Source: JBCDKH01 sp964388485 (lineage in GTDB: Bacteria; Planctomycetota; Phycisphaerae; Tepidisphaerales; Tepidisphaeraceae). From it: DNA of 64,000 nucleotides. This document shows positions 53,214-61,654 of this stretch, one piece after another; within the stretch, counting starts at the first letter, position 1; the number at the start of each line of letters is the position of its first letter. The position numbers and the translations under genes are program-made. The notes beneath the pieces were generated by a model. That model saw nothing but the letters and a program-made list of their open reading frames with translations, was not told the DNA's origin and made no database searches. Where the stretch lies: positions 93,370-157,369 of the forward strand of contig CAYMAS010000002.1 of NCBI GenBank assembly GCA_964388485.1, given 5' to 3'.

Positions 53214-54662
53214 CTACAAGAGACTCGCGTACACCTCGGCGACCGCGGTGGCGGCGTCTTCCCATTTCATCTGCTGGACCTCCATCGCCCCACGCTCGCC
53301 GAGCGATCTGGCCAACGCGTCGTCGCCGAGGATGGTGAGCATCTTCGCGGCCAGGTCGTCCTCGCTCCAGAAGTCAGCCTGGACGGCACTCTCGACCCGC
53401 TCCGTCATCCCCGCGCCGCGGCCGACGATTGTCGGCACGCCGTGACTCATCGCCTCGATGCCCGCCAGGCCGAACGGCTCGCTGATCGACGGCATCACGA
53501 ACAAGCTCGCCGCTTCGTACAGACGCGTCACGTCCTCCGCCCGGAGATGCCCAGCGAACAGGAACCGCTCCGCCACGCCCAGCTCGTCGGCCAGCCGTCG
53601 CACGCGGTCGGATTCGGGCCCGGCACCGGCGACGACGAATCGGGTCATCGGCTCCTTTTCCAACACCTTCGCGGCGGCTCGAATAAAACCTTCGGGGTTC
53701 TTCTGCTTCGTGAGCCGGCCGACGAACAGGACGATCGGTTCCGCCTCGCCGACGCGTGTCGGGCGGGCACCGCTCGTGCGAGCATCGGCGTCGGCGGCGT
53801 TGTGGATGACGGCGATCGTGTCACGCTTCAGGCCGTAACGCTCGGCGATGACGTCGGCGGTGAAGCTGCTGACAGCGACCACCGCATCGGCGGCACGGAG
53901 GCCGCTGGCTTCGAGGTCGAGAATCCGCGGGTCCGCCAATTCGCCGGCGCGGTCATACTCGGTCGAGTGGACGTGCGCGACGAACGGCACGCCGAGCCGG
54001 GCCGCGGCACGTCGGCCGGCTTCGAAGGTGAGCCAGTCGTGCGCGTGCACGATTTGCACCGAGTCCCGCGCGGCCTTCTGTCGATCCGCCGCATCGGCCG
54101 CCAGATCGGCGAACCGGCGGGCTTCGTCGGACGGATCGACGGTCTCCGGCTCGGGCCGACGCTCGCGAGGCGAAGCAGGCGGCGGCGGACGGGTCTGGCC
54201 GATGAGACTTTGCCCGCCCGCCACCGGATGCGTCGGATGCGTCGGATGCGTTGGATGCGTTGGATGCGTTGGATGCGTTGGATGCGTTGGATGCGTTGGA
54301 TGCGTCGCGCCTGACGCGTAAGCATCCATCTTCTGGTCGCCCAGGCCGCGGAACGTGACATTCTCGAAGCCGGGCAGGTCGCTCGGCAGGTGGTCTTGAT
54401 CTGCCTGCTGCGCCTGCACCTCCGCTTGAGCCGCCGCGGCGGGTTTGGCAAAGCCGCTCTTGGCCGGTCGCGGCATGAGGAACACGACGCGGTCGCCCCG
54501 CTGGCTCATGGCCCGCGTCAACCCGTAGCACGCGACGCCGACGCCGCCGGAGATGTAGGGCGGAAACTCCCAGCCGAGCATCATGACGTCGAACACACGC
54601 GGCTTCGTCGTGCCCGGCAAAGGAGCCTCAGACACAGGTTCGGCAGCGGCGGGTTCGGACAC
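53214..54662 (-). CDS. GT4-family glycosyltransferase with Thr-His-Pro repeat insertion
   Basis: 482 residues. The N-terminal domain begins MMLGWEFPPYISGGVGVACY, as in glycogen-synthase-like GT4 enzymes. VQIVHAHDWLTFEAGRRAAA and the C-terminal donor site (VLFVGRLTKQKNPEGFI, MPSISEPFGLAGIEAMSHGV) complete a GT-B fold. Between them lies a low-complexity insertion of about 110 residues with about nine Thr-His-Pro triplets, encoded by a 9-bp tandem repeat. Probably moves a sugar from a nucleotide sugar; acceptor unknown. No sugar genes adjoin it. Confidence 0.88.
   Translation of the reverse strand: MSEPAAAEPVSEAPLPGTTKPRVFDVMMLGWEFPPYISGGVGVACYGLTRAMSQRGDRVVFLMPRPAKSGFAKPAAAAQAEVQAQQADQDHLPSDLPGFENVTFRGLGDQKMDAYASGATHPTHPTHPTHPTHPTHPTHPTHPTHPVAGGQSLIGQTRPPPPASPRERRPEPETVDPSDEARRFADLAADAADRQKAARDSVQIVHAHDWLTFEAGRRAAARLGVPFVAHVHSTEYDRAGELADPRILDLEASGLRAADAVVAVSSFTADVIAERYGLKRDTIAVIHNAADADARTSGARPTRVGEAEPIVLFVGRLTKQKNPEGFIRAAAKVLEKEPMTRFVVAGAGPESDRVRRLADELGVAERFLFAGHLRAEDVTRLYEAASLFVMPSISEPFGLAGIEAMSHGVPTIVGRGAGMTERVESAVQADFWSEDDLAAKMLTILGDDALARSLGERGAMEVQQMKWEDAATAVAEVYASLL
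54226..54306. repeat. 9-bp tandem repeat, nine copies, inside the GT4 gene
   Basis: Nine consecutive GGATGCGT(C/T) units on the plus strand, coding Thr-His-Pro on the minus strand. The unit is three codons, so gains or losses keep the frame. The outer units end in C and the inner ones in T. Confidence 0.95.
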
Positions 54663-54729
54663 GTCTTGAAGTTAGAGGGATCGGCAGCGGGTTGCAATGA
54701 CCGCTCGGAGCGTCGTTGTGAACCACGAC

Positions 54730-56316
54730 CTATGGGTGGAGCAGGCTCACGCCCGTCATCTCGTCGGGCTTGTCGAGGCCCATCAGCTCGAGGATCGTCG
54801 GCGCGATGTCCGCCAATCGGCCGCCGTCGCGAAGCGGTCGATTCTTGTGCTCGTCGCTGACGACGACGAGTTCGACGAGGAAGAGCGTGTGCGCCGTGTG
54901 CGGCGGGCCGTCGGTGTGGCCATCGACAGTCATCCGCTCCGCATTGCCGTGATCGGCGGTGACAATCGCACATCCGCCGACGCGTTGAACCGCTTCGAGG
55001 ATCGCCCCGACGCCGTGATCAACCGCCTCGCACGCTTGGACGGCTGCGTCGAAGTTGCCCGTGTGGCCGACCATGTCGCCGTTGGCGAAGTTGACGATAA
55101 TCAGGTCGTACGCATCGCTGGCGATTCGCTTGACCGTCTCGGCCGTCACTTGCGGCGCACTCATCTGCGGCTTCTGGTCATACGTCGTCACGTCCTGCGG
55201 CGACGGGATGATTTCGCGATCTTCACCGTCGAACGGGCCGTCGCGGTAGTCGTTGAAGAAGAAGGTCACGTGCGGGCCCTTCTCGGATTCCGCGCAGCGG
55301 AACTGTCGCAGGCCTCGCGATGAGACGTAGTCGCCCAGGATGTTCGTCATCTTCGGCGGCTTCGGGAAGGCGACGTCGACCGGCAGGCCGACCTCATAGG
55401 CGGTCATGGTGACGAACTTCACATCTAGCTTGTCCCGCTCGAAGCCTTCGAAGTCGTCGAGCGTGAAGGCCTTGGTCAGCTCACGTGGCCGGTCGCCGCG
55501 GTAGTTGTAGAAGATGACCGCATCGCCGTCCTTCACGCGGGACGCATCGACATCGCCCACCGTGCGCGGCGTGACGAATTCGTCGCCGCGACGGTTCGGA
55601 TCATCGTTGTTGTCGTAAAAATCGCGGATCGCCTCGGCGGCCGTGGCGAAGTGGGGCGGCGTCTCGCCGCGGCCGACGAGCAGGTCGTAAGCCTGTTGCA
55701 CCAGCTCCCACCGATTGTCGCGGTCCATCGCGTAGTACCGGCCGACGACGCTGGCGATCCGGCCGATGCCCAGCTCCTCGCACTTGGCGGCAACGTCTTT
55801 GGCATAACCCTCGCCCGTCGTCGGCGGCGTGTCGCGGCCGTCGGTGAAGGCGTGAATGAAAACGTTTTTCACGACCTTCTGTTTGGCCAGATCAAGGACG
55901 CCGTAGAGGTGCTCGAGCAGGCCGTGCACGCCCGCGTCGCTGACGATGCCGAAGAGGTGGAGCGACGAGCCACGCTCATTGACATGATCGCAGGCGGCGA
56001 CAAGCTGCTCGTTCTCGATGAGTCGGCCATCGCGGACGGCGCGGGTGATGCGGACGGATTCCTGATCGACGATCCGACCCGCACCGATGTTCTGGTGGCC
56101 GACTTCGCTGTTGCCCATCGTGCCCTCGGGCAGGCCGACGTCCATGGAGTCGGTCTTGACGAGCGTTCGCGGGTATTCGCGAGCGATGCGATCGGCGACG
56201 GGCGTGTCGGCGGTGGTGACGGCATCGACGCCAGCCGGCGGTTGATTGGGGTTGTGGCCCCAGCCGTCGCGGATGATGAGGACGACCGGGCGCTTTGTGG
56301 AAGGGTCTTGGCTCAC
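54730..56316 (-). CDS. gpmI: 2,3-bisphosphoglycerate-independent phosphoglycerate mutase
   Basis: 528 residues. Interconverts 3- and 2-phosphoglycerate with two Mn ions. Motifs: first metal Asp in VVLIIRDGWGHNP, the phosphoserine in EGTMGNSEVGHQNIGAGR, IHAFTDGRDTPPTTG, FANGDMVGHTGN and the metal His/Asp in VTADHGNAERM. A GTG at 56314-56316 gives (M)SQDPSTKRPVV; the open frame upstream is antisense to the ParA gene. Divergent from parA with 70 bp between. Confidence 0.96.
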   Translation of the reverse strand: MSQDPSTKRPVVLIIRDGWGHNPNQPPAGVDAVTTADTPVADRIAREYPRTLVKTDSMDVGLPEGTMGNSEVGHQNIGAGRIVDQESVRITRAVRDGRLIENEQLVAACDHVNERGSSLHLFGIVSDAGVHGLLEHLYGVLDLAKQKVVKNVFIHAFTDGRDTPPTTGEGYAKDVAAKCEELGIGRIASVVGRYYAMDRDNRWELVQQAYDLLVGRGETPPHFATAAEAIRDFYDNNDDPNRRGDEFVTPRTVGDVDASRVKDGDAVIFYNYRGDRPRELTKAFTLDDFEGFERDKLDVKFVTMTAYEVGLPVDVAFPKPPKMTNILGDYVSSRGLRQFRCAESEKGPHVTFFFNDYRDGPFDGEDREIIPSPQDVTTYDQKPQMSAPQVTAETVKRIASDAYDLIIVNFANGDMVGHTGNFDAAVQACEAVDHGVGAILEAVQRVGGCAIVTADHGNAERMTVDGHTDGPPHTAHTLFLVELVVVSDEHKNRPLRDGGRLADIAPTILELMGLDKPDEMTGVSLLHP

Positions 56317-56388
56317 GTCCGCTAATGTACGAGGCCGACGAACGCCGACGCTACCCGTGACGGCTGCGACCTTCTGCCGAGACTCACC

Positions 56389-57324
56389 ATGCACACGATT
56401 GCCCTGATGAACCAAAAAGGCGGCGTCGGTAAGACGACGACCTGTGCCAACCTCGGTGCCGCCCTGGCGGATCGGGGCCAACGGGTGCTCCTGGCCGATC
56501 TCGATCCGCAAGCGCACCTGTCGATCAACTTCGGCATCGACCCGGCACAGCTCGGCGACGACGAGCCGACGCTCTACGAAGTTCTCAATGGGTCGGCAGG
56601 CGTCCTCAACGCGGTCCGCCGGCTCGAAGGCAACGGCCTCGAAAACCTCGACGGCGAGATCCACCTCCTGCCCAGCAGCCTCGATCTGGCCGGCCTGGAA
56701 ACGGAACTCAACGAGGTCGACAACCGCCAGGGCCTGCTCCGCGAGGCCATCCGACGCGTCGGCTACGACTACGACGTCGTCCTGCTCGACTGCCCGCCGT
56801 CGCTGGGCCTCTTGACCATCAACGCCCTGGCCGCGGCGAGCAAGGTCCTCATTCCGATGCAGGCCCACTTCCTGGCCCTGCAGGGCTTCGCCAAGCTGCT
56901 GGAGACGACCCAACTCGTCGGCCGGCGGATCAATCCGGACCTGTCGGTGCTGGGCGTCGTGCTGACCATGTTCGACAGCCAGACGCGTCTGGCGACGGAC
57001 GTGGCCCAGGAGCTCGAAGGCTTCTTCGACGCCGCCCGCGGCACGGACATGCCCTGGGCCAAGGGACACCTCTTCGAGAGCCGGATTCGCCGCAACATCA
57101 AACTCGCCGAGGCCCCGAGCTTCGGCCAGCCGATCCTCACGTACGACCCGCTCTCCAACGGTTCCGCCGACTACGCGGCACTGGCACAAGAAGTTGAAGA
57201 GCTGCTGCAGCTGACGGGCGACGGTCCCGAAGGCGAGGTCCGCGTCACGAGCACCGAGCACCTGAAGGTCTCTCGTCTGGCGAATCCGACGGGCCACCTC
57301 GAACTGCGGACGGCCGTCGCGTGA
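56389..57324 (+). CDS. ParA-family partition/positioning ATPase
   Basis: 311 residues. Deviant Walker A NQKGGVGKTTTCANLGAAL, Walker A' LLADLDPQAHLSINFG, Walker B VVLLDCPPSLGLLTINAL. These ATPases position chromosomes, plasmids or large protein complexes. No parB follows; instead a VanZ-like gene overlaps by 4 bp and a methyltransferase comes next. It is therefore probably not the chromosome segregation parA. Confidence 0.9.
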   Translation: MHTIALMNQKGGVGKTTTCANLGAALADRGQRVLLADLDPQAHLSINFGIDPAQLGDDEPTLYEVLNGSAGVLNAVRRLEGNGLENLDGEIHLLPSSLDLAGLETELNEVDNRQGLLREAIRRVGYDYDVVLLDCPPSLGLLTINALAAASKVLIPMQAHFLALQGFAKLLETTQLVGRRINPDLSVLGVVLTMFDSQTRLATDVAQELEGFFDAARGTDMPWAKGHLFESRIRRNIKLAEAPSFGQPILTYDPLSNGSADYAALAQEVEELLQLTGDGPEGEVRVTSTEHLKVSRLANPTGHLELRTAVA

Positions 57325-57746
57325 GACGGCTGGTGCAACTCGTTCGGCACCAGCCTGGCCGGGTGCTGGCGACCTACTGGTTGCTGGCGTTCGTCGTCAC
57401 GCACCTGCCGCCGCTGTTGCCGAAGGAAGACGAACCGGGACCCGAGCCGCTGATCGGCTTCGACAAGATCGTCCACTTCGTCGGCTTCGCGATCCTCGCG
57501 TGGCTCCTGATGAATTGGCTGACGCGTCGCCACCGCTTCTGGCGAGCGGCGGGCGCGACGCTCGTAACGTGTGCCGTCTACGGCGTCGTGGATGAAGTCA
57601 CGCAGCCGATCTTCGCCCGCACGGCCGACCCGATGGACTGGGTCGCCGACATGATCGGCACCGTCGTCGGCATCGGGCTGTCTCGCGTGAATTTCTCCAA
57701 TCGCAACGCCGATCCCGAGCCGACACCCGCGACAACGCGCGTGTAG
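57321..57746 (+). CDS. VanZ-family membrane protein
   Basis: 141 residues from a GTG at 57321 overlapping parA (GTGA). Four membrane segments and the VanZ pattern: GFDKIVHFVGFAILAWLLM, YGVVDEVTQPIFARTADPMD and WVADMIGTVVGIGLS. VanZ is linked to teicoplanin resistance in enterococci, but most family members have no known role. Confidence 0.82.
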   Translation: MRRLVQLVRHQPGRVLATYWLLAFVVTHLPPLLPKEDEPGPEPLIGFDKIVHFVGFAILAWLLMNWLTRRHRFWRAAGATLVTCAVYGVVDEVTQPIFARTADPMDWVADMIGTVVGIGLSRVNFSNRNADPEPTPATTRV

Positions 57747-57755
57747 CTTGTTGGT

Positions 57756-58970
57756 GTGACCGCGATGGAACCGCTCATCCCGACCTGTCCCGTGACCGGT
57801 CAGGTGCCTGCGGGCGACTTCTTCGTGCTCGATCGCGTGCCGACGCAGGAAGGTGCCCTGCCGCCGACGCGAGCCGAGGCGATGAACATGCCGCCGGGGC
57901 AGATCCGGTATGCCATCGACGAAGCGACGGGCCATGTCTGGAACCGGGCCTTCAACTTCGACCTGCTCGACTTCAGCAGCGGCTACGACATCAACCTGAG
58001 CCACTCGCCCGCCTACCGGGCATACCTCGACGACGAGGCGGCGGGTCTGGTCGAACGGCACGCCCTGCACGGAGGCGGCAAGACGGTCCTGGAGATCGGC
58101 TGCGGCAAAGGCGAGTTCCTGACGCGGCTGACCAGCCTCGCCGGCTGCCGCGGCATCGGGTTCGACCCGACGTACGTCGGCGAGCCGAAGGCAGGCAGCG
58201 TGACGTTCGTCAAGAGCCTCTTCACCGAAGAGGCGGCGGCGGGCGTGGGTCCGGTCGACGCCGTCATCGTCCGCAGCGTGCTGCAGTACCAGATGCGGCC
58301 CGGCGACTTCGTGTCAATGCTCCGCGGCCTGCTCAAGCCGGGCGGCGTCCTGTACGTCGAAGTCCCCAACGGCGGCCACACGTTCGAACGCGGCGTCGTC
58401 TGGAACGTCGCCTACGAGCATCCGAACTGGTACACGTCCGCCAGCTTGCGACACACGATCGCGCGACGCGGCTACCGGGTCGACCGCCTCGAACCCGCCT
58501 ATGCCGACGACCAGAACCTCCTCCTCGAAGCCGTTGCCGTCGAAGCCGAGGGAGACACCGAGGCCAATGAAGACCTGATGAGCTACGTCGAGCAGACGCA
58601 CCGCTTCGCCGACCTGCACGCCGCCGCCATCGCGGAATGGTCCGCCCGCCTCGACGGCCGGTACGCCAACGGCGACACCATTGCGCTCTGGGGCTGCGGA
58701 GCCCGCGGCATTCACCTGCTGACGCAGTGCGATCCGCTCGCCAGTCGGGTGCAACACGTCGTCGACATCAACCCCAACCGCCAAGGCCGCTTCGTGCCGC
58801 TGACGGGGCACCAGATCAAGGCCCCGTATCACCTGAAGCTCGATCGGCCGGACGTCGTCATCGTCTCCAACGCGGCTTACATCGCTGAGATCCTCGCCGA
58901 CCTGGCGGCGATCCGAATCGAGCCTCGCGAAACGGCAGCCATCGAGTCGCCGGCTCTGGAACCCGCCTGA
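57756..58970 (+). CDS. SAM-dependent methyltransferase, two-domain C-methyltransferase type
   Basis: 404 residues. The class I fold starts at VLEIGCGKGEFLTRLTSL, followed by IVRSVLQYQMRPGDFVSMLR and LKPGGVLYVEVPNGGHTFE. The C-terminal part IALWGCGARGIHLLTQCDPL to APYHLKLDRPDVVIVSNAAY resembles the second domain of sugar C-methyltransferases. The N-terminal zinc-binding region of that family is only partly kept (IPTCPVTGQVP). Start GTG at 57756, ATG at 57765 also possible. It lies 10 bp after vanZ, in the same operon as parA. Confidence 0.85.
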   Translation: MTAMEPLIPTCPVTGQVPAGDFFVLDRVPTQEGALPPTRAEAMNMPPGQIRYAIDEATGHVWNRAFNFDLLDFSSGYDINLSHSPAYRAYLDDEAAGLVERHALHGGGKTVLEIGCGKGEFLTRLTSLAGCRGIGFDPTYVGEPKAGSVTFVKSLFTEEAAAGVGPVDAVIVRSVLQYQMRPGDFVSMLRGLLKPGGVLYVEVPNGGHTFERGVVWNVAYEHPNWYTSASLRHTIARRGYRVDRLEPAYADDQNLLLEAVAVEAEGDTEANEDLMSYVEQTHRFADLHAAAIAEWSARLDGRYANGDTIALWGCGARGIHLLTQCDPLASRVQHVVDINPNRQGRFVPLTGHQIKAPYHLKLDRPDVVIVSNAAYIAEILADLAAIRIEPRETAAIESPALEPA

Positions 58971-59120
58971 AGCGGTCCACCTTCAGTCGTTGCGGTTCGC
59001 TACATCCGGTGGCCGTTCGGTTTGATGATTTTCTTTTAGCCGCGTCGGCGGCCGTTCGCGTTCTCCGTGGTGGAGGCCAACCTCGGTCTCAACCCGAACC
59101 CTCGACCTCGGAGAGACGCC

Positions 59121-59756
59121 ATGCACCTTCTGACCACGACCTCGATCCTCGCCGCCCTCGCCGCCACGTCCTTCGCCTCCGCCGCCGACATCACCTTCGG
59201 CCTCGCCACCACGACCGACGACAACTCCGGCAGCACCACCCTCAACAACGGGCAAACCGTCCTCTTCGACGAGCTGACCGAAGAGTTCACCGCCGGCGGC
59301 GTCATCTTCACCGCCACCGGCGGCGGGTTCGTCGCCAACACCCTCGGCGTCTCCGCCAGCGGCCTCGGCGTCGCTCCGGACAACTTCGACAACGTCATCC
59401 CGGAGATCAGCGCGAGCGAAGACGACGGCAGCTTCGGCCAATTCATCAACCTTTCCGTGCCGCTGGGCCAACGCCTCACCAGCGTCACCCTCGGCTCCGT
59501 CGGCCCGCTCGCCGACGGCTTCCTCCGCGACAACGAGACGAACCAGATTCTCTTCACCTTCACCGCCGACGCCAATCGCACCAACAGCGATCAGCTCGTC
59601 GTCGACCTGACGCCGTTCGCCACCCGCGACCTCCGCATCGACGCCGAAGCCGGCGAGTTCACGCTCCTGTCCGCCTCCGCCGTCCCCGAGCCGACCGCCG
59701 CCCTCGCCGGCCTGACCCTGCTCGGCACGAACGTCCTGCGGCGTCGGTGCGTTTGA
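59121..59756 (+). CDS. PEP-CTERM exported protein 1
   Basis: 211 residues from the ATG at 59121 with GGAGAG 6 bases upstream. Signal peptide MHLLTTTSILAALAATSFAS. Mature part is Thr/Asn-rich and beta-like. Tail: AVPEPTAALAGLTLLG, then a short hydrophobic run and RRRCV, the exosortase sorting signal. The likely target is the cell envelope through the exosortase at 9.9-11.2 kb. It is followed by a second such gene on the same strand. Confidence 0.88.
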   Translation: MHLLTTTSILAALAATSFASAADITFGLATTTDDNSGSTTLNNGQTVLFDELTEEFTAGGVIFTATGGGFVANTLGVSASGLGVAPDNFDNVIPEISASEDDGSFGQFINLSVPLGQRLTSVTLGSVGPLADGFLRDNETNQILFTFTADANRTNSDQLVVDLTPFATRDLRIDAEAGEFTLLSASAVPEPTAALAGLTLLGTNVLRRRCV

Positions 59757-59838
59757 CGTCCGCCCATCACGGGCCTCGCAGATGCGACCCGTGCTACTTA
59801 CCGCTCCCTTTTCGCTCACCTTTTCCTGGAGAAACCCT

Positions 59839-60450
59839 ATGAACCCCTTCCTCACCTTCGGCCGTTCCGTCCGCTCGACGTTCGCCGCCCTCGCCTGTGC
59901 GCTTGCGTTGTCGCCTGTGGCGGCGTCGGCTCAACAAGTCCTGCTGACGGTCGACATCGCCGACCCGTCGACGCCCGTCTTCGCCGGCACCGGCGAGTTC
60001 TCCCTTGCGGACGCAACCATCTCTGGTCGCATCGGTGTGACCCTCGATGAGCTTTTCACGACGGACTTCCTTCGTGCGGCCAACATCCTCAGCGGTGATC
60101 TCGCCGTCGCCGGTTCCCCTGTGGAACTTGCCGACAACAACTCTGGCCCGACTTCGGAGACCGACCTGAATCTTCGCCAGTTCTTCACCACGTCCTCCTA
60201 CGACTTCACGACAACCACGCCGGCCTTCACCGGTTCGGCCACCGTGCCGAGCGGCACGTTCGGATCAATCGTTCCCTACCAGCCTGTCGGCACGATCGGC
60301 GACATCTTCCTCGGCGATGAAAGCGCCAATCCCGGCCTTGTCCTCGGCCAGTTCGAGGTCATCGACAGCTCCGTCATTCCTGAACCGACCGCCGCCCTGG
60401 GCGTGACCCTGCTCGGCCTCGCCGCCCTGCGGCGTCGGCGGGCATCGTAG
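59839..60450 (+). CDS. PEP-CTERM exported protein 2
   Basis: 203 residues from the ATG at 59839 with GGAGAAA upstream. Signal peptide STFAALACALALSPVAASAQ. Mature domain of about 150 residues, Thr/Ser-rich (ATISGRIGVTLDELFTTDFL). Tail VIPEPTAALGVTLLGLAALR then RRRAS. Same tail design as protein 1, and the tail-coding DNA is nearly repeated. Confidence 0.88.
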   Translation: MNPFLTFGRSVRSTFAALACALALSPVAASAQQVLLTVDIADPSTPVFAGTGEFSLADATISGRIGVTLDELFTTDFLRAANILSGDLAVAGSPVELADNNSGPTSETDLNLRQFFTTSSYDFTTTTPAFTGSATVPSGTFGSIVPYQPVGTIGDIFLGDESANPGLVLGQFEVIDSSVIPEPTAALGVTLLGLAALRRRRAS

Positions 60451-60451
60451 T

Positions 60452-60568
60452 CGTAGGGTGGGCCCTGGCCCACCATCCGCGTATAAATGGATAGTGAAAC
60501 GAGCCAAGCGTCGTTCTTGACGCTTGGCTCGATCGTTGATCAGAGGATGGGCTGAAGCCCACTCTACG
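60452..60568. repeat. REP-like element, family B, copy 2, with inner hairpin
   Basis: The outer arms are diverged relatives of the element at 46665: CGTAGGGTGGGCCCTGGCCC at the left, ATGGGCTGAAGCCCACTC near the right. They enclose a perfect 12-bp hairpin GAGCCAAGCGTC/GACGCTTGGCTC at 60501-60530. The hairpin may terminate the PEP-CTERM gene upstream. Confidence 0.72.
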
Positions 60569-60677
60569 TTTGTATGCTCGTGCCGCCGACCTTACAGAGG
60601 TGCCCGCCGGCTTCGCGTGGCGAGGCCGGCGGACGGAAGGTGTTCGGGGACGTCAGCCAATTAAACATCAGCCCGTC

Positions 60678-61505
60678 TCAGGCGACGGTCGACTGGCGGC
60701 GGCGGAGGCCGATGAGGGTCAGGAGCGACAGGCCGCCCATCGCGGCGACCGGCTCGGGGACGACGGTGACGCCGAAGTCGGAGACCGTGGTGAAGCTGAC
60801 TTCGGGGGTGCCGGTCGACTGGCCGAAGGCGAGCATCACGCCGTCGAGTTCCCAGCCGCTGTTCGTGCCGCCGCTCTGATCCGCCCAGTCGGCCCAGTTG
60901 GAATACTGGTAGACCGGGTCGGTCTGGCTCGTTGCGTCGCCGGTGAGCGTGTCGGGTAGCTCGGTTTTCGGGCGGGACGAGATGATGAAGTCCTTGATGT
61001 CGTCGAACTCAGCCGATCCGGAGCCTGTCGGGCCGGTCCAGCCGGCTTCTGCCTCGAAGACGGAGAAGTCGCCCAGCGGCCCGGCCGTGCCGTCGCGGGA
61101 GAAGCCGCTGGACGTGCCGTCAAGGTAACGCGGGGCAAGGATCGCCCGAGCACCGCCGGCGTCTTGAACCATGATGTTGAAGTAGACGTCTGTTCGTGCG
61201 CCGGGCGCTGAAGAGTCCGTCACCGTGTAGTCGATGCTCAGGATGTCGCTCACGGGTCGGCCGTTCAGCTCCGACGTGCTGTAGAACGCCTTGCGGCCGT
61301 TGCGGCCGTCCCAGCTCGACTTGTTCCAGTGATATTTAGGCGTGTCGAGCTCGCTGTCGCCGTGATTGCCGGTGATGGAGCCGTCCGAGTTGACAGTGAC
61401 GCTGCCGCCGTGGACGCCCCAACCGTTAAAGCCGCCGACGTTGCCGGCAAAGGCGGCGGAGGAGCAAGCGACCGTTGCGGCCGCAGCAAGGATGATGTTG
61501 CGCAT
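60678..61505 (-). CDS. PEP-CTERM exported protein 3
   Basis: 275 residues from the ATG at 61505. Signal peptide MRNIILAAAATVACSSAAFA. The mature part has a hydrophilic, Gly/Asp/Ser-rich sequence (VHGGSVTVNSDGSITGNHGD, VYFNIMVQDAGGARAILAPR). Tail TVVPEPVAAMGGLSLL, then TLIGLRRRQSTVA. Transcribed away from proteins 1 and 2. Confidence 0.88.
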   Translation of the reverse strand: MRNIILAAAATVACSSAAFAGNVGGFNGWGVHGGSVTVNSDGSITGNHGDSELDTPKYHWNKSSWDGRNGRKAFYSTSELNGRPVSDILSIDYTVTDSSAPGARTDVYFNIMVQDAGGARAILAPRYLDGTSSGFSRDGTAGPLGDFSVFEAEAGWTGPTGSGSAEFDDIKDFIISSRPKTELPDTLTGDATSQTDPVYQYSNWADWADQSGGTNSGWELDGVMLAFGQSTGTPEVSFTTVSDFGVTVVPEPVAAMGGLSLLTLIGLRRRQSTVA

Positions 61506-61654
61506 TCGTGTTCTCTCTACGTGTCTGGCCCCCGTTCCCCTTGGAACACCCAAAGCATTTGCGGCGACCGTGCGGTAGCATCCTGAACGACCGGTAACGG
61601 AAATGCAAGAGGCATGCATGTGTCGATCTGTCGTGATCGCCTTAGGGAAGCTGC

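Noticed and set aside
54226..54306. CRISPR-like array
   Set aside because: The units are contiguous 9-mers with no spacers and code for a regular peptide. The 21-bp array at 17332 also has no spacers. No cas genes are in the window.
56317..57297. N-terminal extension of the phosphoglycerate mutase frame by over 300 residues
   Set aside because: The extension is exactly antisense to the ParA gene. The GTG at 56316 gives the family N-terminus and the expected total length.
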